A DNA stretch of 64,000 nt from Streptomyces flavotricini (GCF_020639365.1 NZ_JAINUL010000001.1:7783583-7847582); one strand, 5' to 3'. Positions 1 through 8,511 are shown, numbered from the stretch's first letter. Numbers and translations are program-made. Notes: generated from the sequence alone by a model not told the origin.

Positions 1-1
1 G

Positions 2-469
2 CTGTTGATCGGACTGGGGATGGGGGCCCTCGCCTCCCAGCTCGGGGCGGTCACCGTCTCGGCCGTCCCGGACGAACAGAGCGCCGAGGTCGGCGGAGTC
101 CAGAACACCGTCACGAACCTCGGCGCGTCGATCGGCACCGCCGTCGCGGGGTCGGTCCTCATCACCATTCTGACCTCGTCGTTCCTCGCGACCATCGAGC
201 AGAACCCGGCGATCCCGGACGAGGTCAAGAGCCAGGCGAACGTCCGACTCGCGGGAGGGGCTCCCTTCCTGTCGGATGCCCAGCTCAACTCCGCCCTCGA
301 CGAGGCAGGCGCGGAATCGGCGGTGACCGAGGCCGCACTCGACGCGAACGCCACCGCGCGGATCGACGGCCTGAAGGCGGCCCTCTGCATCCTCGCCCTG
401 GCCGCGCTCACGGCGCTCTTCTTCACCCAGCGCATCCCCGAGACCCAGCCCGGGGCGGCGCGAAACTGA
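2..469 (+). CDS. MFS drug/H+ antiporter (DHA2-like), C-terminal part
   Basis: This is the last ~155 residues of a multidrug exporter; the 5' end lies before the window. The readable part starts with a Gly-rich membrane helix (LIGLGMGALASQLGAVTVSAV) followed by EVGGVQNTVTNLGASIGTAVAGSVL. That is the typical conserved stretch before the penultimate helix of 14-helix DHA2 permeases. A hydrophilic extracellular loop of about 70 residues and a final helix (ALCILALAALTALFF) follow. The long loop between the last two helices is usual for DHA2 proteins. The substrate cannot be told. The gene converges on the next one, with 8 bp between the stops. Confidence 0.85.
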   Translation: MLIGLGMGALASQLGAVTVSAVPDEQSAEVGGVQNTVTNLGASIGTAVAGSVLITILTSSFLATIEQNPAIPDEVKSQANVRLAGGAPFLSDAQLNSALDEAGAESAVTEAALDANATARIDGLKAALCILALAALTALFFTQRIPETQPGAARN

Positions 470-477
470 GCCGGTCC

Positions 478-1797
478 CTACACGGGACGCGGCGGACTTC
501 CACCGGGCGGCGTCGCCGCGTCCTCGGCGGCCGGCGCGTCCTCCTCGGCGAGGAAGTCCATGACGGCCAGGGCGAAGAGGAGCGCGAGGGCGAGGCCCAG
601 GATGACCCAGCCGGTCGGGTACGGCCACAGGATGAGGGCGAGGACGGCCGCCGCCACCAGGATCCAGGTGATCCACGTGCGGTGGCGGCCCACGAAGGCG
701 CCGACCGGTCCCGTACGCAGCCCCGCCCGGTCGGCGGAGGCCCGGGTGGCCGCGATGCCCGACTGCCACATCTGGCGCACCACGGTGGCGCGGCGACCCG
801 GGCCCGAGAGCCAGGCGGCGAGCGCGAGCAGCACGCCGAGGACCGCGACCATCCGGACCGTGGTGCGCAGGAGCTTGATCATCGCGTCGTAGACGGCGCC
901 GGCGGCCGGCTGGGACACGGTGTCGGGGAGCGCGTTGAGGTAGACCGTACGGAAGACCGTCAGTGCGATGCCGAGGATGAGTGCCGCGACGGCGAAGCCG
1001 AGGGCCGCCGTGACCAGGGTCCGCCTCCGGTGGACGGAGAGCAGGACGCCGACGGCCGCGAGCACGACGGCGATGACCGGCAGCCAGAAACCCATGATCT
1101 CCAGCAGTCGGAAACCGGTCTTGACCCGGCCGATGTCGTCCGATTTGAGCACGGTGAAGTCGGTGTGGACCTCGGGGATCTTGGCGGCCACGCTCATCCC
1201 GGAGTCCACCAGCTTGTTCTTCACCTGGTCGATCACGGGAGCGAGGTCGATGGTCACCGAATCGTTCTTGATCTGAACGGCCCCCTCGTCGCTGCCGGTC
1301 AGGGCGCGGACGAGCGAGGTGTGGACCGTGCGGTTCGCGTTGGTCCAGATGGTCTCGAAGGCGTTCGACTGGACGACGTCCAGCGCCTTCTCGTGCACGA
1401 AGCTGCGGACCGCGCCCTCCAGCCCGTTGCCCAGCTTCCCCAGCGCCTTCTGCAGCAGCGGCCGCTGGTCCGGCGCCACGTCCTCAAGGAGGTTGGGCAG
1501 ATCGATGTGCTCCATCACCGCGCCGGTGACCCGGTTCGCGGCGGCCGCCTGTACGTCGGGGTTGGAGGCCAGCGGGGCCACGGTGGTCACGTAGCGGTCG
1601 GTGTCGCCCACGATGCTGGACGTCCACGCCGCGACGATGCCCAGTGGCGCCAGGACGCAGCCGATGATGATCAGCAGCGCCGACAGGAACGCGCGCAGCC
1701 GGTGCCAGCGCGGCAGGCGTTGCGAAGCCTCCGCCTCCAGTGTGGCGACCCGAGCCCGCAGTGCGGCGAGTTCGCCCTGGTTGTCGTCGTCCGGCAT
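478..1797 (-). CDS. Conserved six-helix membrane protein with N-terminal coiled coil
   Basis: This is a 439-aa membrane protein of unknown function. Residues 8-25 form a short heptad-like helix (ELAALRARVATLEAEA). A first membrane helix follows at about 36-58. An extracytoplasmic domain of about 170 residues contains DTDRYV and PLASNPDVQAAAA and has no cysteine. Five more helices lie between about 232 and 415, and the C-terminal tail is acidic and Pro-rich. The DTDRYV...VAPLA pattern is seen in a widespread actinobacterial membrane family without known role. It is divergent from the SHOCT protein at 1957, so both promoters must lie in the 159 bp between them. Confidence 0.8.
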   Translation of the reverse strand: MPDDDNQGELAALRARVATLEAEASQRLPRWHRLRAFLSALLIIIGCVLAPLGIVAAWTSSIVGDTDRYVTTVAPLASNPDVQAAAANRVTGAVMEHIDLPNLLEDVAPDQRPLLQKALGKLGNGLEGAVRSFVHEKALDVVQSNAFETIWTNANRTVHTSLVRALTGSDEGAVQIKNDSVTIDLAPVIDQVKNKLVDSGMSVAAKIPEVHTDFTVLKSDDIGRVKTGFRLLEIMGFWLPVIAVVLAAVGVLLSVHRRRTLVTAALGFAVAALILGIALTVFRTVYLNALPDTVSQPAAGAVYDAMIKLLRTTVRMVAVLGVLLALAAWLSGPGRRATVVRQMWQSGIAATRASADRAGLRTGPVGAFVGRHRTWITWILVAAAVLALILWPYPTGWVILGLALALLFALAVMDFLAEEDAPAAEDAATPPGGSPPRPV

Positions 1798-1956
1798 ACG
1801 GCCCTCCTACAGGTCGTAGCCAGGCAACCCCGGCCCGCGGGACCGGGCAAGCGCAGGCGGGCCGAACGGGTGAGCGAAACCGCTCGACGTGCGGAGGGCG
1901 GTGCTCGGACCAATACTGCTGATCGCGGGCATTCGGCTCGCCGCAAGGAGGAAATC

Positions 1957-2355
1957 ATGGACGACTACCCCGCGCTCTCCGTGTTCTGGTCCATGCTCTG
2001 GTTCTTTCTGTGGATCATGTGGTTGTTCCTGCTGTTCAAGATCATCACGGACATCTTCCGTGACCATGAGATGAGCGGCTGGGGCAAGGCGGGCTGGCTG
2101 ATCTTCGTGATCATCCTGCCCTTCCTGGGAGTGCTCGTCTACGTCATCGCCCGCGGCAAGGGCATGACCCAGCGGGACGTCAAGCAGGCCAAGGAAAGTG
2201 AGGCCGCCTTCCAGGACTACATCCGCCAGACGGCCGGATCGTCCTCGGCCGGCGGATCGCACGCCGACGAGCTCACCAAGCTCGTCGCGCTGAAGGACAA
2301 GGGCGCGCTGTCGGAGGCCGAGTTCCAGCAGGCGAAAGCGAAGCTGCTCACCTGA
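1957..2355 (+). CDS. PLD nuclease N-terminal / SHOCT domain membrane protein
   Basis: This 132-aa protein has two membrane helices at residues ~10-30 and ~44-64, in the arrangement of the PLDc_N family (W-x-L-x-F-x-I-x-T-D-I-F-R-D). A short linker follows, and residues ~104-132 form a SHOCT motif (ELTKLVALKDKGALSEAEFQ). SHOCT segments are short C-terminal oligomerisation helices found on many membrane and stress proteins. The start is secured by AAGGAGGA at 1945-1952, four bases before ATG. Two strong hairpins (2405 and 2442) follow the gene. Its cellular role is unknown; similar Streptomyces proteins are often called hypothetical membrane proteins. Confidence 0.85.
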   Translation: MDDYPALSVFWSMLWFFLWIMWLFLLFKIITDIFRDHEMSGWGKAGWLIFVIILPFLGVLVYVIARGKGMTQRDVKQAKESEAAFQDYIRQTAGSSSAGGSHADELTKLVALKDKGALSEAEFQQAKAKLLT

Positions 2356-2404
2356 GCCGGCCCGTGCGCGGGGCGGCGCGTGTGGCCGGGGGCGGCCTCG
2401 GCGT

Positions 2405-2427
2405 CCGGTCTGCAGGGGGCAGACCGG
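2405..2427 (+). terminator. Hairpin downstream of the SHOCT gene
   Basis: Perfect 9-bp arms CCGGTCTGC / GCAGACCGG with a 5-base loop, 50 bp after the stop at 2355. No T-tract follows, as is usual for Streptomyces terminators. Confidence 0.6.
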
Positions 2428-2441
2428 GACTCCTGCCCGGC

Positions 2442-2474
2442 CGGCGGCCGGACCGTGACCCGGTCCGGCCGCCG
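2442..2474. terminator. Strong bidirectional hairpin
   Basis: Perfect 14-bp arms CGGCGGCCGGACCG / CGGTCCGGCCGCCG around the loop TGACC. It lies between the forward SHOCT gene and reverse-strand material (gyrB relic and SDR operon), so it can stop transcription from both sides. Confidence 0.7.
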
Positions 2475-2504
2475 CTGACGTCTTCCCGGCTTCTACGGGA
2501 TCGG

Positions 2505-2712
2505 CCGACGCGCGGGGGCCGCTCGTCGGTGAGGGTCAGGATCAGGGGTCCGTCGAGGGCGGCCGGTCCCCGGAAGCGGTCCGAGAGGGCGGCGGACGAG
2601 CACTCCGCGGTCCCGAAGATCTCGGGGTCGGGCCAGAAGGCGATCGTGGTGCCCGTGTCCGGGGTCTGCTCGTGCCTGCACGGCGGGGCGAGCGGGACGC
2701 CCCTCGATGTGG
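2505..2712 (-). pseudogene. Relic of a gyrB/parE-type topoisomerase gene
   Basis: No open reading frame covers this stretch, but the reverse-strand frame with codons starting at 2659 reads RGVPLAPP...DTGTTIAFWPDPEIFGTAE, then LSDRF and LILTLTDER. In GyrB/ParE ATPase domains the same landmarks occur in the same order and spacing: (F)ERGVA...TGT(T/S)(V/I)xFWPDPEIF, LxxRFxE, LxIxLxDER. That is the end of the GHKL domain and the start of the transducer domain. The frame is closed by a TGA upstream (near 2736) and has no start or remainder of the protein, so only about 65 of ~700 residues survive. Homology is inferred from motif recall, not from an alignment search. Confidence 0.6.
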
Positions 2713-2768
2713 CCGGCGTCGTACGGCGACTCGCTCATGAACGACGCGGCCGGACTCCCCGGCGGGGA

Positions 2769-3641
2769 TCAGAGCGTGGTGACGAGTCCGCCGTCGATGG
2801 TGTGGTCGGAGCCCGTGGTGTTGCCGGCCCGGTCGGACGCCAGCAGCAGGACGAGGTCGGCGACTTCTTCGGGGCGGGTGAACCGCCCGGTGACCGACTG
2901 CGCGGCGGCGCCCGCGACGACGTCGTCCGCGCTGCTCCCGGTACCGCCCGCCACGGTGGCGGCCACCCCCTGGTCCCCGAGCCACAGGGCCGTCTCGACC
3001 GGGCCGGGGCTGATGGTGTTCACGCGCACTCCGTGCGGGCCGACCTCCTTGGAGAGCGCCTTGCAGAAATTGGTGAGCGCCGCCTTCGCCGCGCTGTAGT
3101 CGATCACGCCGGGGTCGGGCAGGAAGGCGTTGACGGAGCCGACGGTGACGATCGACGCCGCGCCCCGCTCGATGAGGTGCGGGAGGGCGGCCCGGGTGGT
3201 GCGGACGGCCGTCAGGAAGTTGATGTTCAGGGCCCAGGTCCAGTCCTCGTCGGTCAGCGACAGGAACCCGCCCAGCCGCGGCCGGACCGCCCCGACGTTG
3301 TTGACGAGGACGTCCAGCCCGCCGAACGCCGCGACCGCCTCCCGTACCGCGTGCTCCGGTCCGTCCGCGGTGGCCAGGTCGACGGCCACGGACCGGACCC
3401 GCCCGCCGGCGGCCAGCTCCGCCAAGGGGCCGTCCACCGTACGGGCCGCGGCGACCACCAGGGCGCCTTCGCCGGCCAGCGCCCGGGTGACCGCCAGGCC
3501 GATGCCCTTGCTCGCTCCGGTGACCAGCGCCACCTTGTCCGTGAGATGCAGATCCACGAGGACCGAGTCTGTACGCACATCGGCCCGAGGAGGTCCCGAC
3601 AGGGCCGACACGGCCGCTCCGTCAGGCAGGTGGCCCCGCAT
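2769..3641 (-). CDS. SDR-family NAD(P)-dependent oxidoreductase
   Basis: This is a classical short-chain dehydrogenase. It has the Rossmann motif TGASKGIG, then the NNVG motif, catalytic Ser in VTVGSVNA, catalytic YSAAK and the C-terminal SDHTIDGG. The classical core is ~250 aa and begins near the GTG that gives VDLHLTDKVALVTGAS. The ATG at 3641 overlaps the stop of the upstream gene (TGATG) and would add about 30 residues. I chose it because of translational coupling, but the internal GTG is possible. It is the last gene of a three-gene reverse operon with an MFS transporter and a propeller protein. The substrate is unknown. Confidence 0.85.
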   Translation of the reverse strand: MRGHLPDGAAVSALSGPPRADVRTDSVLVDLHLTDKVALVTGASKGIGLAVTRALAGEGALVVAAARTVDGPLAELAAGGRVRSVAVDLATADGPEHAVREAVAAFGGLDVLVNNVGAVRPRLGGFLSLTDEDWTWALNINFLTAVRTTRAALPHLIERGAASIVTVGSVNAFLPDPGVIDYSAAKAALTNFCKALSKEVGPHGVRVNTISPGPVETALWLGDQGVAATVAGGTGSSADDVVAGAAAQSVTGRFTRPEEVADLVLLLASDRAGNTTGSDHTIDGGLVTTL

Positions 3642-4654
3642 CAGCCCAGGCGGGTCGGGGAGGAGGCCGCCGGGGTGAGCAGGCGGGGGGCGCCCGAGCC
3701 GTCCGCCGGGACCGTCCAGAGGTCGGTGGTGTCCGGCGCGCCCTCGGCCGGCAGCGCGTACGCGACCGTGCGGTCGTCGAGCCAGAGCGCCTGGTCGTCC
3801 ACGCTGCGCTTCTCCGCGAGCGGCTGATCCCGCAGCGTCCGCAGGTCCATCACGTGCTCGCGCCACAGCGACGCCCCGCGCATGACGCGCTTCTTGTAGA
3901 CGATCCGGGTCTCGTCCGGGGACAGCGACGGGCATTCGACGTTCTGGGCCAGGGTGGTGACGCTGCGCCGCGAGATCGAGCCCTTCACCAGGTAGGTCTG
4001 GCCGGCGGTGCCGAGCGTCGCGTAGAAGGTGTCGTCGTCCTTGGAGAAGGTGACGCCCCAGAAGTTGACGTCCCCCGAGGAGTAGGGCCGGCCGTCCAGG
4101 ACGATGGAGAACTTCTCCAGGTCCGGCTCGACCGCCCACGTACGGGTGTCCACGATCGTCGTACGGGTGGAGAAGAACGCGGCGCCGTAGGACTCGCCGG
4201 CGACGAACACCGTCCACGCGGTGAAATGGCCGCTCGGCGCGACCCGGGCGCGCGACGGGGTGCCGGCGAGCGGGAAGCTGTGCAGCGTGCGCAGATCGGA
4301 GTCGACGATCACGGCCTTGTTGTCCTGGGCCAGCGCGCCCGGCGAGGAGTTCAGGCACACGCCGGTGCCGGCGGACGCGTGGAAGCGCTGGCAGGTGAGG
4401 CCCGAAGCGGTCCGCTCGGCCTGGGGTGTCTGCCCGGGGACCGAGACGAGGGCTCCGCGGTGCGGGCCCTTCGCGCCGTTGAGGAAGGCCAGCCGGTTCG
4501 GCTGGCCCAGCAGGACCCGGCCCCGGGCGACCGTCGGGTCCCCCTCGTGCGTCTGCTCGGCGCGGGCGGCGGAGCGCAGTACCAGCGCGGCGGCGAGGCC
4601 CCCGAGAAGCAGCACGGCCACCGCGAGTACGAGCAGCCGGCGTGAGCGGGTCAT
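3641..4654 (-). CDS. Membrane-anchored TolB-like beta-propeller protein
   Basis: This 337-aa protein has an N-terminal signal-anchor helix (residues ~5-26, LLVLAVAVLLLGGLAAALVL) and an extracytoplasmic repeat domain. Blades end in patterns such as LSPDETRIVYKK and LWLDDRTVAYALPAEG..DLWTVPADGSG, which are typical of TolB/WD40-like (PD40) propellers. There is no catalytic Ser-His pair as in prolyl oligopeptidases, so a binding or sensor role is more likely than an enzymatic one. ATG at 4654 overlaps the upstream MFS stop (ATGA) and its own stop overlaps the SDR start, so the three genes are clearly co-translated. Confidence 0.8.
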   Translation of the reverse strand: MTRSRRLLVLAVAVLLLGGLAAALVLRSAARAEQTHEGDPTVARGRVLLGQPNRLAFLNGAKGPHRGALVSVPGQTPQAERTASGLTCQRFHASAGTGVCLNSSPGALAQDNKAVIVDSDLRTLHSFPLAGTPSRARVAPSGHFTAWTVFVAGESYGAAFFSTRTTIVDTRTWAVEPDLEKFSIVLDGRPYSSGDVNFWGVTFSKDDDTFYATLGTAGQTYLVKGSISRRSVTTLAQNVECPSLSPDETRIVYKKRVMRGASLWREHVMDLRTLRDQPLAEKRSVDDQALWLDDRTVAYALPAEGAPDTTDLWTVPADGSGAPRLLTPAASSPTRLG

Positions 4655-5988
4655 CGGGTTCCTCGGGGGAGTCGGCCGGTCCCGGTGCCGGCGTCGGTGG
4701 CGGAGTCCGGGGCGGGTGCCGGCGGCCCCGGACGGAGTACGAAGCCGGCGACGGCCGCGCAGCAGCACAGGCCGGCCGCGGCGGCCAGCGCCGGATCCGC
4801 GCCCCACACCGTCCAGGCGGCCCCGAAGGCGAGCGAGCAGCCGAAGCGGGCCAGCGCCTGGCTGGTGCCCACGACGGCGAGACCGGTGGCCCGCAGCTTC
4901 GCCGGGACGGTCGCGCCGACGGCGGCGGGCAGCACCCCGTCGGTCGCCGCGTAGAACAGGCCGTGCAGTACGAGGACCAGGTACGGGAGGGCCGACCAGT
5001 GCGGGGCCCACAGCAGCAGCCCGTACCCGGCCAGCAGGAGGGCGTGCCCGGCGAGGAAGACGGTACGGCGGCCGATCCGGTCGGCCAGCGCGCCGGCCGG
5101 CACGGCCAGCAGCAGGAACACGGCGGCCGTGCCGAGCGGGAGCAGCGGGAACCAATGCTCCGGTAGGCCGGTGCGGTCCTGGAGCAGCAGGTACAGGAAG
5201 GCGTCGCTGACGGTGGTGAGGCCGAGCAGGGCCGCGCAGAGCGCGAGGGCGCGCAGCCGGGGCAGGCGCAGCAGGGCCGCCGCCTCGCGGAGGTTCACCC
5301 CGGCGGGCTCCGCTCCGGCCGGCTTCGCCGCCCCGGCGGCAGCCGGGCCCGGGCCCGCCCCCGACGGGACGAACAGCATCAGCACCACCACACCGAGCAC
5401 GGCGACACAGGCGCTGACCCCGAAGACGGCGTCGTACCCGCCCACCGCCATGTTCAGGATGAAGAAGGCGGCGAGGGGGCCGAGCAGTGCGCCGGTGGTG
5501 TCCATGGCGCGGTGCACGCCGAACGCGCGGCCCTGTAACTCGGCAGGTGTGGAGAGGGAGATGAGCGCGTCGCGCGGTGCGGTGCGCAGGCCCTTGCCGG
5601 TCCGCTCCAGCGCGAGGACCACGCCCACCGGCCCCAGGCTGTGCGCGAGCAGCAGGAGCGGTTTGCACAGGGCGGACAGCCCGTAGCCGATGCCCGCGAT
5701 CAGCTTGTGGTTGCGGACGCGGTCGGCGAGGTGGCCGCCGGTCAGCTGCACCAGTGCGCTGACCCCGTTGTAGACCCCGTCGAGGGCACCGAAGCCGAGC
5801 GGGCTCAGTCCCAGCCCGGCGACCAGGTACAGCGGCAGGACCGCGGTGACCATCTCCGAGGAGACGTCCGTGATCAGGCTGACCGCACCCAGTGCGAGGA
5901 CGGTCGAGGCGACCGTGCGGGTCCGGACGGGCCCGCCGTCCGGTGCGGTCTTCGCGCCGGCGGGCGCGGAGCGGTCCGCGAGGTACAT
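4651..5988 (-). CDS. MFS transporter
   Basis: This 445-aa protein has about 12 membrane helices. The loop 2-3 motif GGHLADRVRNHKLIAGIG is the MFS signature G-x-x-x-D-R-x-x-R-K/R, and it is repeated in weaker form in the second half (GALADRIGRRTVFL). The N-terminal motif TDVSSEMV and the RTGKGLRTAPRDALIS stretch resemble the subgroup related to nitrite/fosmidomycin-type exporters. It carries one TTA codon (5538-5536, residue 151), rare in Streptomyces. It is the first gene of the operon with the propeller protein and SDR. A near-perfect 20-bp palindrome lies 31 bp before its start (6019-6038). Confidence 0.88.
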   Translation of the reverse strand: MYLADRSAPAGAKTAPDGGPVRTRTVASTVLALGAVSLITDVSSEMVTAVLPLYLVAGLGLSPLGFGALDGVYNGVSALVQLTGGHLADRVRNHKLIAGIGYGLSALCKPLLLLAHSLGPVGVVLALERTGKGLRTAPRDALISLSTPAELQGRAFGVHRAMDTTGALLGPLAAFFILNMAVGGYDAVFGVSACVAVLGVVVLMLFVPSGAGPGPAAAGAAKPAGAEPAGVNLREAAALLRLPRLRALALCAALLGLTTVSDAFLYLLLQDRTGLPEHWFPLLPLGTAAVFLLLAVPAGALADRIGRRTVFLAGHALLLAGYGLLLWAPHWSALPYLVLVLHGLFYAATDGVLPAAVGATVPAKLRATGLAVVGTSQALARFGCSLAFGAAWTVWGADPALAAAAGLCCCAAVAGFVLRPGPPAPAPDSATDAGTGTGRLPRGTR

Positions 5989-6018
5989 GCTCTGGAGCTC
6001 CCGGTGCCGACGGTCAGG

Positions 6019-6038
6019 TCACTCGTACGTATGAGTGA
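6019..6038. promoter_or_regulatory. 20-bp palindromic operator candidate
   Basis: TCACTCGTACGTATGAGTGA: outer arms TCACTC/GAGTGA and inner TACGTA are symmetric; only one G/T pair breaks the symmetry. It lies between -31 and -50 relative to the MFS start codon. Size and form fit a TetR- or MarR-type site. No regulator gene is adjacent. Confidence 0.5.
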
Positions 6039-6101
6039 AACCCTAGTGCTTGTACGGGCCAACTGGGCGGCGTACGGCCTGATTCGGCCCGACGCCGCTG
6101 C

Positions 6102-6974
6102 TCAGCCCCGTCGGCTGCTCTCGTCGCGCAGCCACGTCGAGAAGTCCCCGGACCGGATGGCCTTGCGGGCCCCCCGCCGGGCGGCGAGGGCGGCCACCAC
6201 GAACACCACCACGCCCGGAAGCAGGCTCGGCTGGGCCCGCAGCAGGGCGCGCAGATCATCCGTGCCGGTGCGCGCGGACGGCGCGTGCGCCCCCACCGGG
6301 CTCCCGGGCGCCTGCGAAGCCTGGAAGCGCTCCAGTTCGGCGGAGGAGGTCGCCGCCCTGACGCGCCGCCTGATCAAGTCCCCCCAGGTGCGCGGTGGAT
6401 GCACCACGACCCGGGCCGCCTCGACCACGCGCCGCTCCTGCGGCGCGAAGGCGAGGGAGGCCGCCAGGTCGTCGGCCATCAGCGGCGGCAGGGCGGCGAT
6501 CCGTGCGTGCCCCGGCTCGGTCACCGCGATGACCCCCCGCCCGAACAGCCCCTCGCGGACGGCCGGCAGCCGCTGCCAGACCCGGTAGTACGCGCGGACC
6601 GGCCAGGCGCACCCCGACAGGGGGATGTCCCGGCCCGGGGCCGCGGCGAGCAGATCCGGACGGGCCGCGAGGGCGCCGGTCAGCGCCCGCACGTCGGCCG
6701 CCCCGACCTCCACGTCGGCGTCCACGTACAGGCGCGGGAAGCCCTGCGCGTGCTCGTCCCCGACCCGGAGCGCCGTGTGTTTGGAAGGAGTCGGTATCTC
6801 CACCACCCGTACGCGCGGCCCCCGCGCGCCCGCCACCGCGGCGGTGTCGTCCGTACAGCCGTTGCACACCACGACGATGTCGGGACCGGCCGCCGGGGCG
6901 TCGGACAGGAGCGCGTCGAGGAGCCGGCCGATGACCCGGCCCTCGTTGTGGGCCGGGATCACGATGCTGGTCAC
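6102..6974 (-). CDS. Family 2 glycosyltransferase
   Basis: This 290-aa GT-A enzyme begins with TSIVIPAHNEG, has the acceptor-side motif VVCNGCTDDT (nucleotide binding) and the metal-binding YVDADVEV, followed by the LMADDLAAS segment. Near the C terminus is a membrane-associated helix (LLPGVVVFVVAALAA), so it probably works at the inner face of the membrane. I chose GTG at 6974 because the GT2 fold begins directly there; the longer frame upstream codes for nothing recognisable. It is divergent from the glycan locus at 7387 and separated by 412 bp of non-coding DNA. The donor sugar is unknown. Confidence 0.82.
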   Translation of the reverse strand: MTSIVIPAHNEGRVIGRLLDALLSDAPAAGPDIVVVCNGCTDDTAAVAGARGPRVRVVEIPTPSKHTALRVGDEHAQGFPRLYVDADVEVGAADVRALTGALAARPDLLAAAPGRDIPLSGCAWPVRAYYRVWQRLPAVREGLFGRGVIAVTEPGHARIAALPPLMADDLAASLAFAPQERRVVEAARVVVHPPRTWGDLIRRRVRAATSSAELERFQASQAPGSPVGAHAPSARTGTDDLRALLRAQPSLLPGVVVFVVAALAARRGARKAIRSGDFSTWLRDESSRRG

Positions 6975-7386
6975 CCCGGAAGTATGCACGCTCGAACACC
7001 CGCGCCGACCGTTTCCTCCAACTCTCCCCGGGGGTACGCCGGGTGGTCTAGATTGAACGCAGCCGACCGGATTCGGCGTGCTTCGGCGACGCGGAAATCC
7101 AGTCGGAGCAGGGTAGTTGGGGTAGATACGGGTACGGCGGCTTGGGGGAACAGGCCGCCTGCCCGTGGCCGGACCGGTGCGAGGGGTGCCGGGCGGCCGG
7201 GGGGCGGAAGTACGTCGCAACACGTAGGGCATCGGTCGTGGGGGGCCATCACCGTTGGGCAGGTCACGCACGGGGCGCGCATGCGCCCCGGCGCCGGCCG
7301 TCGGCGGCACCCCCTTCCTTCGCACGCGTCCCGGCCTTGGGTTGTCGATACGCCCGCGGGCGTGCGCGGAAGGAAAGGTGAACGCT
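6975..7386. other. Non-coding divergent promoter region of the glycan locus
   Basis: These 412 bp lie between the reverse GT2 gene and the first forward gene of the glycan locus. I see no credible gene. A possible -10 box (TAGATT, about 7050) sits in a slightly AT-richer patch, and G-rich runs follow at 7110-7150. SD-like GGAAGGAAAGG lies just before 7387. A 300-bp leader is long for Streptomyces, so it may hold more than one promoter or a regulatory RNA, but I could not fit a known riboswitch. Confidence 0.4.
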
Positions 7387-8511
7387 GTGAAGGAATCCGA
7401 GAAGGAACCCGAGAAGGACGCTCCGAAGGGTGCGGGACGCGAGGCCGCGCTCACAGGCGCGTGGCCTGCCAAGCCGTTAGGCATCGCCGTCGTCGGAGCG
7501 GGCTACTGGGGGCCCAATCTCGTCCGCAACTTCCAGTCCAGTCCGGGGTTCCGGCTCCGCTGGCTCTGCGATCTGAACGTCGACCGCGCGCGGCAGGTGC
7601 TCGGCCACTACTCCACGGTCCAGGCGACCTCCGACTACGCGGCCGTCCTGGCGGACCCGGCCGTCGACGCCGTCGCCGTGGCCACCCCGGCCGGCACCCA
7701 CCTCGACGTCGCGCTGGCCGCGCTGCGCGCCGGCAAGCACGTCCTCGTCGAGAAGCCCCTCGCCGCCACGTACGAGGACGGCCTGAAGCTGGTGACCGAG
7801 GCCGAGGAACGCGGCCTCACCCTCATGTGCGACCACACCTACTGCTACACCCCCGCGGTGTCCCGCATCCGCGACATGGTCCGCTCCGGTGATCTCGGCG
7901 ACATCCAGTTCTTCGACTCCGTCAGGATCAACCTGGGGCTCGTCCAGAAGGACATCGACGTCCTGTGGGACCTGGCCCCCCACGACCTGTCCGTCCTCGA
8001 CTTCATCCTCCCGGACAACGTCCACCCCGTCGCCGTCGCCGCCCACGGGGCCGACCCGATCGGCGCCGGCCAGTCCTGCGTGGCCTACCTGACGCTCACG
8101 CTCAACACCGGTGCCATCGCCCACGTGCACGTCAACTGGCTGTCCCCGGTGAAGGTCCGTACGACGATGGTCGGCGGCTCCAAGCGCACCCTGGTCTGGG
8201 ACGACCTCAACCCCACGCAGCGCGTCGCGGTCTACGACCGCGGAGTGGACATGACGGCCCCGCAGGAGATCGGTGCGGACGAGCGCCGCGACGTGCTCGT
8301 CTCCTACCGGAGCGGCGACATGGTGGCGCCCGCGATCGGTGAGAAGGAGGCCCTGCGCAGCATGGTCGAGGAGTTCGCCGCCGCGATCAGGACGCGCCGG
8401 CCGGCGCTGACAGACGGCTGGGCGGGCCTCCAGGTGATCGACATCCTCGAAGCCGCCTCCCGGAGCCTGGAATTCCGCGGCGCCGTCGTCGGACTGCGCA
8501 CCGGTCGCTGA
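7387..8511 (+). CDS. Gfo/Idh/MocA sugar-nucleotide dehydrogenase (WbpB/WlbA-like)
   Basis: This 374-aa NAD(P)-dependent oxidoreductase has Rossmann motif GIAVVGAGYWGPN at residues ~33-44 and the family EKP motif at about 122-124. The substrate-side WDLAPHDLSVLDFI follows. In surface-glycan clusters this subgroup (WbpB, WlbA) oxidises C3 of UDP-N-acetylglucosaminuronic acid so that an aminotransferase can act. GTG 7387 has AGGAAAGG eight bases upstream; GTG 7378, three codons earlier in frame, is the alternative. Residue 31 is encoded by TTA (7477-7479), implying dependence on bldA tRNA. It is the first gene of the forward block. Confidence 0.85.
   Translation: MKESEKEPEKDAPKGAGREAALTGAWPAKPLGIAVVGAGYWGPNLVRNFQSSPGFRLRWLCDLNVDRARQVLGHYSTVQATSDYAAVLADPAVDAVAVATPAGTHLDVALAALRAGKHVLVEKPLAATYEDGLKLVTEAEERGLTLMCDHTYCYTPAVSRIRDMVRSGDLGDIQFFDSVRINLGLVQKDIDVLWDLAPHDLSVLDFILPDNVHPVAVAAHGADPIGAGQSCVAYLTLTLNTGAIAHVHVNWLSPVKVRTTMVGGSKRTLVWDDLNPTQRVAVYDRGVDMTAPQEIGADERRDVLVSYRSGDMVAPAIGEKEALRSMVEEFAAAIRTRRPALTDGWAGLQVIDILEAASRSLEFRGAVVGLRTGR

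Noticed and set aside
7081..7200. Possible c-di-AMP or other riboswitch before the glycan locus (GGGGGAAC near 7145)
   Set aside because: I could not fit the conserved core or pairing of the ydaO class or of any other riboswitch I know.
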